The position numbers were made by a program, and so were the translations under genes. From Cichorium intybus (taxonomy: Eukaryota; Streptophyta; Magnoliopsida; Asterales; Asteraceae): 64,000 nucleotides of DNA. The notes below the pieces were generated by a model, which did not search any database, was not told the origin of the DNA, and saw nothing but the letters and a program-made list of their open reading frames with translations. Positions 38,993 to 49,768 of this stretch are shown here, piece by piece; position 1 is the stretch's first letter; every line of letters starts with the position of its first letter. The stretch spans positions 64,060,205 to 64,124,204 of the forward strand of contig CM042012.1 in NCBI GenBank assembly GCA_023525715.1, written 5' to 3'.

Positions 38993-40455
38993 ATTTCCCC
39001 CTATGTGATCATTAATGAAATGAGGAGTAAAATGTTTGATTGAAATTCTTGAAATTTGGATAAGACATTTATAAAACCATATCACTTGTTTTGAAAGAGT
39101 GTGACTAGATTTTACTTATGTTTTGAAAAATGTTTGTCAAGAATATTTGTTTCTGAATCAAAGTCTCAAGTTCGATTATCAAAAGGTTTTTGTATATGTA
39201 TTTTCATAATATTCCTTAAGATTTTATAACATTTATAAAGACGACAAGTGATCTTGATAGGTCGATTCAGATGAATGCTCATAGGTATAGCTCACACTTG
39301 ACTGAGGTGTTTGTTTGTTCTGGGTGCAGAACGGGTGTATAATCACTAAAGATGAGTGATATCTCTCAGTTTGAAGGTGTTGACTTATGCTTAATGTGGA
39401 TTTATACCTATATACTTTAGTCACTTGGTCTTCATATTAGATAATCAATCACATAAGACTGGTTTCGGCATTACTCAGAGGGTTTCTTCATTCATGCCAT
39501 TGATGTTCACTCTCTCTCCGTCGGAAAGTACTTGTAGAGGGGTTTAGAAATATTCATAGTGCATTTTGCAACTAAGAATATTCAATTATGAAGGCTACAG
39601 TATCCCGGTAAATCTTCGGTTTTGAACAGCTATATTTGATAAAGCTTTTGAGAATTCGTTGTTTTGAGAGGTGTCTGTCTTGATGGATTGTTGTTGTAAG
39701 TCTTCTTTTTCTTTGGTGATGTGTTCACCTTTGTCTTTATCTTTTCTTGATTTGTGCGAATACACCTTGTGTAAAAGATATCTGATGTGGTTACCAATTG
39801 TGATTTGTTGACAGCATTTGTTGGATATGACTTTGTCGTTTCTTCATTTGTCAGATTCGTTATGCCAGATGATCATTCTTTTCTTTGAAGTGGTTTGATT
39901 GAGGATAGGGATAGGTGATATAATAGACAGTTTGTCTAATATATAAGAAAATGAAAGTATCGTCCCTGGTCATTTTGATATCTAAGCAAAAATGAGACTA
40001 GCATCACGGTATAAGAGTATAAATCTTATAAGTCATAATGAAAACACCTTTGCTCACAGAAATGAATTCCACTTAGCATTTAAAGACGAGGCACAATTTC
40101 TCACATGGGTTTGGTTTTCATCTGAATCTCCTGATCTTATGTCCCTTTACAGATAAAATCGTTATAATTTGAAATAAATTCAAAGGGAATAGGAGAATGT
40201 ACACAACAAAAATGTTTGAAATTTGAACCTTCTCTTTAATTTAGAATCAATATAACTGAGAACATTCATCGAGCATAAGTATCTGAAAATTTAGTCAAGA
40301 AGATATTAATCACATGGTTTTATAAAAACTTTTAAAAGGATAAAACTTTATTCAAATTTTTTTTGTGATTTTTGGTTTTGTGGAGGTTTTTGAAAAATTT
40401 GGTTATTTGAATGTTTTTGGTAAATTTCGGTTTGGGGGTGAGAATGGGGTAACGA
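38993..40455 (-). other. Copia non-coding 3' interior and polypurine tract
   Basis: Polypurine tract (TAGGGGGAAAT on the minus strand) at 38993-39003. The remaining 1.4 kb shows no Copia pol similarity in any frame I could read. Confidence 0.7.
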
Positions 40456-40610
40456 GAGTTCCCCCATAAATGATGCATTGGGATCATTTGGACAGGTGGA
40501 TTGGGATGTTTTAGGAGGGTTCTGGTTTTGGTGGTTCTCCCATAAATGATGCATTGAGATTATTTGGACAGGTGGATTGGGGTGTTTTAGGAGGGTTCTG
40601 GTTTTGGTGG
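40456..40610. repeat. Two-copy ~77-bp tandem repeat at the end of the protease fragment
   Basis: TTCCCCCATAAATGATGCATTG (40457) and TTCTCCCATAAATGATGCATTG (40534) start two copies that also share GACAGGTGGATTGGG and GGAGGGTTCTGGTTTTGG. The repeat begins within the protease-like frame. Confidence 0.88.
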
Positions 40611-40783
40611 TTCCCCCTCGACTGGATCCGCATCATTTTGGTTTTATTGTGAAGTTTCTGCATCGGAGGTAGTGTGGGTTTAAAGTCTTGTTGAAGGCTA
40701 TGGTTTGTTGTCATATGCTTGGATCGGCCACTATTGATATACCATGTATCATCCTTGGGCTCTCCAGCACAAAGTACCTGCAA
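40511..40783 (-). pseudogene. Truncated Copia protease start
   Basis: Minus-strand frame VLCAGEPKDDTWYINSGRSK, then HMTTNHSLQQDFKPTLPP, then basic repeat-derived residues. Copia proteases of this group have WYIDSGCSRHMTG-like sequence, so the catalytic Asp is replaced by Asn and the following Cys by Arg. The frame is separated from gag only by one stop (VWVPKLSV, stop, LQVLCAGEP). It dissolves after about 50 residues into the 77-bp repeat. Confidence 0.75.
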
Positions 40784-42010
40784 TTAGACAGAAAGTTTAG
40801 GTACCCAAACCATGGTGGGTCCTGATTTGTTAATGGTTTTCGGTGATCTGAAATCATTATGGTTTCTGTTAATTGGACGAAGTGGTTGAGGCTTGATTTG
40901 ACTTATCAGATTTTCCCAATTTAAGATTTGTTTTTGAAAACCTGTCAGTTGAAATGGTCTTTGATTTTGTGAAAGGTATCTTATATGTGAAGATCTGTTT
41001 GATAACCTTTCTTTGTATCTGGGATTTGGATGGTTTTGAAAATTCTTTTGTTTTTGTTTTGGATTCAAAGTTTGTTTTTGTGGCACAAAGACTGGTTTCA
41101 AAGGTTTCTCTTGGGTTTGTTTGAAAACTTTGGGTTTTCCTTGTTCCTTTTGAAGAGCAATTGGTTTAGAGGTACTGCCTTTCTCGTAAAAGGAGTTTTG
41201 GATTTGATGGGTTGAAGACCTATTAGTGAAAGATCTTTTGGAAACAGTGAAATCAGTATTATCTGGATTACAGTTGATAATTGTTTTGTCGTCTGAATTT
41301 TCCTCATTAACAGATGTGGATGGATCTGTTAGAGTTGATTCAGAGTTTTCACTATTTGTCCTGGTTTCTTGTTTGGCTTGTTCGATTTCGAAGGATTCTC
41401 TTCCTAATCCAGGTCTGTAATTCGTATCGATTTTGCCAGATCCTAAGGATGTTGCTTTGATGAAAATATCATCACTTAGCTTTCTAGCAAGATTGATAGA
41501 ATCCAGTTTTCCTTGAAATCTTTGATTCTCGGATTCAAGAAGTTTGATTTGTTTTGAAGAATCATCTAGTTTTAGAATCAAACCATTGTTTTTGTCAGTT
41601 AAATCTTGAATTTTTATTTTTAACTGAAGGACTTCTATTTCTAAGGTATCTTTTATTTCAGATGGAAAAACAGATTGATTTTTTATTTCCAAGTCCTTTT
41701 TTTGTTTTAGAGCTTTATTTAATTGTTTTAAGACGTGATTATATTCTTCTGATTTTCGTTCGACGTCTCTTTCAAGTTTGTCTCTAGTCCTTGTTGATTC
41801 TCCAAATCTGAGTTGCAAGGTTTGTAATTCAGATTTGCAGATATCAGATTTGACTATTGTGTCATGATATAGTTTGAGATCAGCTTTCAAACTGTTCTCA
41901 ATCTTAGTCATGTGGGACTCAAATGGTGTTTTTGAAAGACCGATTTCTGAGATCATAGACCATACCTGATCGATGACATATGGAGCTCTTGAGTAGGTTG
42001 TGGAAGACAT
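40784..42010 (-). CDS. Copia gag-like protein, 408 aa, uninterrupted
   Basis: One open frame from MSSTTYSRAPYVIDQVWSMI at 42010. Residues ~25-190 are long charged heptad-like stretches (QLRFGESTRTRDKLERDVER; KKDLEIKNQ; LQLKIKIQDLTDKNNGLILK), predicting a coiled coil. The C-terminal half is Ser/Asn- then Lys/Gln-rich and ends GPTMVWVPKLSV, matching the GPK-x-VWVPK end that precedes protease in Sirevirus-type gags. I see no retrotransposon gag core and no zinc knuckle, so the N-terminal capsid region may be deleted or the element carries an atypical gag. It is the longest intact frame in the window, consistent with a recent insertion. Activity is unknown. Confidence 0.7.
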   Translation of the reverse strand: MSSTTYSRAPYVIDQVWSMISEIGLSKTPFESHMTKIENSLKADLKLYHDTIVKSDICKSELQTLQLRFGESTRTRDKLERDVERKSEEYNHVLKQLNKALKQKKDLEIKNQSVFPSEIKDTLEIEVLQLKIKIQDLTDKNNGLILKLDDSSKQIKLLESENQRFQGKLDSINLARKLSDDIFIKATSLGSGKIDTNYRPGLGRESFEIEQAKQETRTNSENSESTLTDPSTSVNEENSDDKTIINCNPDNTDFTVSKRSFTNRSSTHQIQNSFYEKGSTSKPIALQKEQGKPKVFKQTQEKPLKPVFVPQKQTLNPKQKQKNFQNHPNPRYKERLSNRSSHIRYLSQNQRPFQLTGFQKQILNWENLISQIKPQPLRPINRNHNDFRSPKTINKSGPTMVWVPKLSV

Positions 42011-42027
42011 TTTTTTGGGTTGATCTT

Positions 42028-42028
<1 letters not shown>

Positions 42029-42074
<46 letters not shown>

Positions 42075-42108
42075 AAAATTTTAAGATTTTAAAAATTTTT
42101 TTTTTTTT

Positions 42109-42138
<30 letters not shown>
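42029..42138 (-). repeat. Poly(A) tracts in the Copia leader, upstream of gag
   Basis: Plus-strand T runs of about 45, 15 and 26 bases; in the sense (minus) direction they are A tracts ending 19 bases before the gag ATG. Confidence 0.93.
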
Positions 42139-42140
<2 letters not shown>

Positions 42141-42238
42141 ACAAGTGATATTAAGATGAAATTTTTAAAGGAAACTTATTGGTGGTTTATAAAAACGCTA
42201 CACAAAAGTTCTCGACAAAAATTTCAGATTAAATCACA

Positions 42239-42253
42239 CAAGCTCTGATACCA
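42239..42253 (-). promoter_or_regulatory. Copia primer-binding site
   Basis: Minus strand TGGTATCAGAGCTTG, complementary to initiator tRNA-Met 3' sequence, two bases inside the 5' LTR. Confidence 0.92.
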
Positions 42254-42255
42254 AT

Positions 42256-43711
42256 TGTTGAAAAATACGATAACTGATCTCCACGAACAAGGTTTTTTAA
42301 GCCTATTACCGTGTGACAGATATGTATTATATATGCGGAATAAAGAAATTGCGGAATAAGATAAAGCGGTAAAACTAAACTAGACAGTATTTAAATAGAC
42401 AGAAAGCGGTAAATAAAGTAAAAGTTAGAAGTTAAAGGTTAGATGTAATAAACGCCATTATCAACGATAACGTGTTTTTACAATAAATAAAAAGGTTAGA
42501 AGTTAGAAATTAGGAGTTAGATGTTAGATGTCTCGGTTAAATACAGTCCTCATATGTTTTCGTTGTCAAGGTTCAATTCGGATGTATTGGATATTTGGTA
42601 CAGTTGATTTATAACAGTTTGAATAAATCAATAACGACACAAATAATTTTCAAAAGAACTTATCGATAGCTGATGAAGATGGCGTTTTCTTTGAAGCATC
42701 GATTCTCGTTCTTTACGGTAGAATGAGGTTTGGTAGTTTTTGGTGTTTGGTGAAATGGGTTTTTGGTGTCGGTTTAATTGAGATGCACGGGGTTTTTGTG
42801 GTTTAGTTTTCGTGTATGTATTTGGTAGTGGGTGTGTAGGTTTTGTAGTTTGGTATTCGGGTTGAGGTTGTTTAGAGGTTTGAAGTTTGGTGTCGGGTAG
42901 AGGTTTTGTTTGGTGTCGGGTAGAGGTTTTGTTTGGTGTCGGGTAGAGGTTTTGTATGGTGTCGGGTAGATGTTTTGTTTGGTGTCGGGTAGAGGTTTTG
43001 TTTGGTGTCGGGTAGAGTATGGGTGTAGCGGTTTTCTTGAGCGTTTTGGCAGGTTTTCTTGCTCTTTGGACGTAGGATAATATTGGTGCTTGAATGGGTA
43101 TGTGTGGTGTAAGTTATTTTCTGCACACGAATGGCAAGAGGTTTGCATCTTATTTATAGTGCTGATGAACAGCGCTCGCGTCGCGACCATGTGGTCCGTC
43201 GCGTCGCGAAGGTCAATAGCTGGTGGTCGGTGCGCTTTTTGTCGGGTCAGTGCGTCTTCGCTGGTATGTCGAGCTTTTCGTCGCGCTTCCTTTTGGTCGC
43301 GTTGCTTTTGGTCGCGTCGCGAAGGATGGTGTGTTGGTAGTCTCGCGATTAGAAGGTTGGTGGTGTCACGTTGGAGCTTCGCGATGGTGTCTTCGCGTCG
43401 CGACCACCCTTGCTGTCGCGTCGCGAGCGCTGTAGCAATTTGGTCTTCTGTCTTTGTTTCTTCTTCACGTCGCGACCACTATGTCTGTCGCGTCGTGATT
43501 GCTGTAGCAGTGTGATATTTTGTATTTTGCTCTTTGGTTTGAAGCGTTACTTTCTCCGGTTTGGATGTTTTCTCAAAGTTTCTCGGGTCTTGATTTATTC
43601 TTGTTTTTGATCTTGAATTCATGCAACCTGAAATACTGATAATATTTGTTAAAAAACATTTCGACTTATTTCAGTGATGGTCACATAAAAACATAAAAAC
43701 ATTATTCAACA
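42256..43711 (-). repeat. Copia 5' LTR (right)
   Basis: 1456 bp partner of 37537-38992; same 23-bp array and CGCGTCGCG blocks. Confidence 0.93.
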
Positions 43712-44585
43712 ATATATATATATAATATGTGAAAAAGCTCTACCACAGAGCTTGTTAATTAACAAGATTATTGAAAAAATATTGTTTTAAGAAAACTTCT
43801 ACACTAGTTTTTTTAGTTTGAAGAGCTTTTTGTTTGAAAAATATTTTGAAAAAGTTCCTAAAACTCTTATTGTGGGTATTCTAAATAGTTATCTGAGCAA
43901 CATCATTTAATGAAATATTCTAAATAGTTATTCTAAATATTCTAAATAGTTATTCTTGTGGCTGGCACATGAATAACATTAAATATAACTGTATATTTAT
44001 TGTTAACTTTAATTATGGTTATGATTAATGAATTTAAATATAACTTATTTGACATTTTTTAATTTCGATAATGATGATTATCAATAGATCAACTATTTTT
44101 GATAAGGTGACATAATGTAATTTCTAATTTTATGTTACTAAAAGTTATTATTTTTTAAATAATTTTAAAAAATCAGTTACTATGATTAATAAGTCTTGGA
44201 AGCCTAAAGTCAAGGTAAAAAGTTTTATTTTCTTTGCACTAATGTTACATTAATGAAAAAGTTTAAAATGACAATTAAAAAGCATTTGAAAAGTTGTAGG
44301 CGTTTTAAATGAATGTGATGCAATAAAGATGACCTCTTTTATAATGGACTAGATGAATCCTAGTCGATTGCGTAAGAATAATGTTATGTAGTTAATATAA
44401 TAACAAATGTCTGTTGTTAAAACTATGTACGTTATTGTCATTAACTATGAAATAATACTTTTAATATATTAAATGAAAAGACTGATGGAAATCATTATGC
44501 TTATCTTGAACGATATGATAAAGAAATTAAATTTCGAAGTTAAAAAATTGTAATACTTCTAATGGTTGAAGTTTACGCTATTTAA
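43712..44585. other. AT-rich stretch without recognised features
   Basis: Begins with the remainder of the (AT)n tract. A small TTCTAAATA(G/T) repeat lies near 43875-43955. No gene seen. Confidence 0.55.
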
Positions 44586-44594
44586 TAGAATCTA

Positions 44595-45048
44595 GGGAAA
44601 ATGATTTATAAGGGTAATTATGTTTCAAAAATGTTCAAAAAACATCATCCAAGTTTGGTTTGTTCAAAAAACACCATCCAAGTAAAGCCTTTGTACAAAA
44701 AACACCATCCAAGTAAGGCATTTGTACAAAAAACACCAACGAAGTACATGTTTTGTTTAAATTTTACCTGATGGTAACCGGCTCTTGCAGGTTAAACTGT
44801 TTATCTGTTATTATGCCATGTCACTAAATACTAGGCCAAGTCATCCTTTAACCTGCAAGAGCCGGTTACCATCGGGTAAATTTTGAACAAAACATGTAGT
44901 TTGTTGGCGTTTTTTGTACAAAAGCCTAACTTGGATGGTGTTTTTTGTACAAATGTCTTACTTGGATGGTGTTTTTTGAACAGACCAAACTTGGATGGTG
45001 TTTTTTGAACAGTTTTGAAACATAATTACCCTTATAAGTCATTTTCCC
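44595..45048. mobile_element. Foldback Mutator-like MITE
   Basis: The arms (44595 to ~44800 and ~44850 to 45048) are nearly complementary over some 200 bp, starting GGGAAAATGATTTATAAGGG and inverse. A perfect 9-bp duplication TAGAATCTA flanks the element (44586-44594, 45049-45057), as for Mutator-like elements. Each arm has about three copies of CAAAAAACACCATCCAAGT. The central stem pair AACCTGCAAGAGCCGGTTAC and its inverse are also conserved. No coding. Confidence 0.9.
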
Positions 45049-45057
45049 TAGAATCTA

Positions 45058-45868
<811 letters not shown>

Positions 45869-46980
45869 AGAGGATCAACATAGAACATCTTTTTATCCAT
45901 AAAACCTCATTTTAAGCCATTGGAACATTTAATCAATGGTCATGATTAAAACATGTAATTAATTACTAAATTAATTAATAATCTAAATCGCTAGCGGTAA
46001 GAGTGTCTTTTCAAAATTTATTTCAGTTACCAAATTTTCCTGATTTCAGTTTCCTTTCGTGTTCAAATCAAAGCATAAAATCAGGAAGCCAAAATCTAAT
46101 CCACAGTTCTTTGTGTAATCAATTCCAATCGTAATCATCAAAATCGTATCGAGATTCTTGAATCAGAGAGCTACATAAAGAACAAGATTATTGAATCGGA
46201 TAAAAAAGCATATCAAGATTACAATCTCGGCATGCTGAATCCGTTTATTTTCAAGAGCTACAAAAAGAAAATTATTTTTGAATCAGATATGACCAGATCA
46301 CGACTAGATAGAGCTCGAAACCAGAGATTGTTGTAAGTTATCCAGTAGTTCTGTCAATTAGGCTTCAGTTTTTGCAATATCGTATTAACTAACGTATGAA
46401 CGATGATGAGTTCTAAATATTTTATCTTGAATGTTCATTACTGAACATCTACGGATATTTACAGATCTGAGTTGTTAGGAGATGATTGAATTATACTTGA
46501 TTGCTTATTTGCAGAAAAGTATGTTTTCGTTGTTTGTTTTCTATAGTAGCTACCTTTAATTTGTGTTTTTTATAGATCTCGGAGAACTTTTAAATTTTAA
46601 TTGAATTTGCGTTTGTCAGGCGAAGAACATATCGGTGATTTGAGATTTTCTGAATTCAAACTCTTTCCTTTTCGATACATAGTCAATCACGCTTCTCAAA
46701 GTTGTGTTGTAGTTTTTAATTTTCTATTGCTTTTGTTTGTTACTCGAAACATCTCCATCAGCATACACACGTAAAGCCTTGCACATCGTTTGTATGTATG
46801 CAGACATATGATTGACGAAAAAACAAACATACTTACGATTTTACAACGGATCTCCTTATTTTGATACTTTTCTTCTTCCATCTGTACTCTTATGAAATCG
46901 TATTTTCTAAATTTGATTTTAGAAATCTATGTTTGGCATAAATCTATGTTTGATTACAGAAATCGATTTTGCTTGTTGTT

Positions 46981-47340
46981 GTAATACTTCTCGTAGTTGT
47001 TGAATATATGTTCATCTATGAACACACGTTCATGAATGAACATACATTTGGCTCTGATTATAATTCTATGTTTGGCGTTGTTTCTAGAACGAATGTTCAG
47101 TAATGAACATCCCCATGTTCATTAATGAACATTCATGAATATAACATGAGTTGTTGCTGTAATAGTTCTCGTAATTATTGAATATATGTTCATCTATGAA
47201 CACACGTTCATGAAAGAACGTACATTTTGGCTCTGTTTCTAATTATATGTTTGGCGTTGTTTCTCAAACGAATGTTCAGTAATGAACATCCCCATGTTCA
47301 TTAATGAATAGTCATGAATATAATGTTAGTTGCTGCTGTA
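46981..47340. repeat. ~178-bp tandem repeat with TGTTCA/TGAACA palindromes, split by the chromovirus
   Basis: Units start GTAATACTTCTCGTAGTTGT (46981), GTAATAGTTCTCGTAATTAT (47159) and, beyond the insertion, GTAATACTTCTTGTAGTTGT (56011). Each holds GTTCATCTATGAACACACG. Units 1 and 2 also hold CATGTTCATTAATGAA. Similar palindromes without clear periodicity fill 56260-56590. Confidence 0.85.
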
Positions 47341-49768
47341 TGTAACACCCGACTTCTAAAACAAAAACACCCTTGAAAATTTTCCATTTAAAACAAGGTT
47401 TCAATACATAAAACCATAACTAAAGGGGTATATTTTATTAAAAACGGGTGCAAGTGTATCAAGGAGAGTATAAAATACCATAACCTCCTTTTAAAAGCCG
47501 GGTTGCTACTGACAGCTTCTATAAGTCTCACTTCTTTAGTCACGGACTGTATTTTTTTCCTATCAGGATCATGCTAACCTGCAGGGACATTTAACAAATA
47601 ACGTGAGCTATAAAGCTCAGTGAGTAATCATACTTGTAAATAACATGTATAAGAAATACATTCACATATAATTTTCTATATATGACAAGTATCTTATTAC
47701 TCATCTTTTCAATACCAAGTCCCACTTAATAGCCCCTTCCGGCCAACCGTATATACCTATCCGGATATCGGATCCAAACTCCTAGCCCTATTGGCTAACC
47801 ATATATCTCTTAGGATTTCACATCCTACTTCATAGCCTTACAGGCTGAACCATAATAACATATGATTATCAAATCACATCAGTTATTTGAACATTTAATC
47901 ATATCTAACCTGTTATTTGAACATTGATCACATCAAATCTGTTAGCCACATAAAGCCATATGTGTACAAGAGAAAATAAACATATAAATTCTCAATTACT
48001 ATTTCTGTCCCATATTTCTTAGTCACAATTGACTGCACCATATTTCCTGGCCATATAAGCCGCACCAAACAGTTTCAACATTTATATCATAGCCCTAAGG
48101 CCGCACCAATTGGTTTCAACAACCCGATATCATAGCCATAAGGCCGCACCATTTAGATACAATCATCCAATATCATAGCCATAAGGCCGCACCATTTGGA
48201 TCTAATCATCCAATATCATAGCCATAAGGCCATACCATTTGGATTTAATCATCCAATATCATAGCCACATTGGCAGTACCAATGTACAAAATAAAATATC
48301 ATAGCCATATAGGCCGCACCAGTTGGATATAACATCCAATATCATAGCCACAAGTGGCCGTACCATTCAATAACATTTTATATCATAGCCGCAGAGGCCG
48401 TACCTTTAGACATCATTCTATAGTCTCACGACTTACCTGGTCTTATCATTTCAAACTACCATGTTCAACTCTAAAACTACTACAAGTTATAAGAGTTCAA
48501 CCATCAAATATCACATTTGATATAAGTGAGATTACTCACCTGGATACTTGCTGCAATTGTATCCCGTTAGCATTTGCATTCTTGCACCTTTATCAATGCA
48601 CTTGTCCGGTACCTATTCATTTATTTATATAACAAATGATTATAGGTTAATCACCATTTCAGTTGACTCTACTACACAAGAGTCCAATATTATACAATTG
48701 GGGACCATTTCTAGATGATAACTTTCACTTACCATCTTCTTACTAATTATAAATTTTTCCCGAAATACGCGTATTTTACTACAGTACCTTTGGGAGGTCG
48801 TATACGTATTCCGACAATATTCCACGAAGTTTCATACCATATTAGACCTATGTTCAAAATTTGAGGTCAAACGGACAAGTCTAGCATCAAAATCATATTT
48901 GAAATTGCCAAAACTTTTAACAGGAAGTTCAAGGAAAATGCCCCCCAATCTGTCACGACCTCGCGTCGCGAGACCCACAGTGGTCGCGTCACGAATGCTG
49001 CACAGCAGACCAGAACTTCCGATTTTTATGCTACAAAATCCCATTTTCTCATATTAAGTGCTTAATACCCTACTTAATCGGTAGGGGTTTGTTCCAGGAC
49101 CAAAACCCTTCATTTACTTCAAGTTTTAAACCATGGAATTGTTGATTCCAATCCATTTCCAAAAATTCCCGTTTTTCACATTTTTGGTCCAAAACCGAAA
49201 TTATTCAAAATTAATCACTTCTACTGATTATTCTCATCTCTAGCAACATTTGGAACTCATTAAAACCCATTAGAATCCACTGAATCATATAAACTTGTAT
49301 TATAACTGGAATTCAGTTTCCAGTTCATCCCAAGAAAACCTATCAAGAATACACACAAGTTAGAACTTGATTACTAACCTTGATTAACTTGACAATTCTT
49401 CAATCTTCAAACACTTGGCCAAATTTCTACTTCACTTCTCAAGAACTTGTAGAAATCGCATCATCAAAATCCTTCACGTAGCTTCTCCAATGATCAGCCA
49501 CAATTATGGAGATAATTCTCCTTTTATATTTCCCAGATTTCATTTTAGCCCCTCAAGTCCTTTTTCTTGAACTTTTGGCCACATAATCATATTTCATCAC
49601 ATAAGAACTACATTTCTTATATTTTTGTCACAAGCAAACAATATTTTTACATAATTGGTCCTTTACATGGTCAAATAACCAAATTACCCTTTTATGGTAA
49701 AATGACCAATTTACCCCTTTTTGCTAGAATTAACTTTCAAATACTTATCACAAGTATTTGGTGTTACA
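47341..49768 (-). repeat. Chromovirus copy 2, 3' LTR (left), with a 118-bp deletion
   Basis: 2428 bp against 2551 bp. The main gap corresponds to 55418-55535 of the partner, bounded by ATT. TATA (TATAAAAGG on the minus strand) near 49521. GC-rich CTCGCGTCGCGAGACC block near 48958. Confidence 0.92.

Larger units (their letters stand above)
37537..43711 (-). mobile_element. Young non-autonomous Copia (Sirevirus-like) element
   Basis: LTRs of equal length (37537-38992; 42256-43711) begin TGTTGAAAAATACG and end ATTATTCAACA. On the minus strand the primer site TGGTATCAGAGCTTG lies two bases inside the 5' (right) LTR, and a purine tract TAGGGGGAAAT abuts the 3' (left) LTR. The interior is only 3.26 kb: a poly(A)-rich leader, a 408-codon gag-like ORF, a mutated protease start, small tandem repeats and about 1.5 kb of non-coding DNA. 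Integrase, reverse transcriptase and RNase H are absent. Flanking ATATA could be the target duplication but cannot be distinguished from the (TA)n. Confidence 0.9.

Noticed and set aside
48354..48632. 92-codon frames repeated at 48354 and 54471 as a conserved small protein
   Set aside because: They are the same LTR sequence in the two LTRs of one element; conservation follows from LTR identity.
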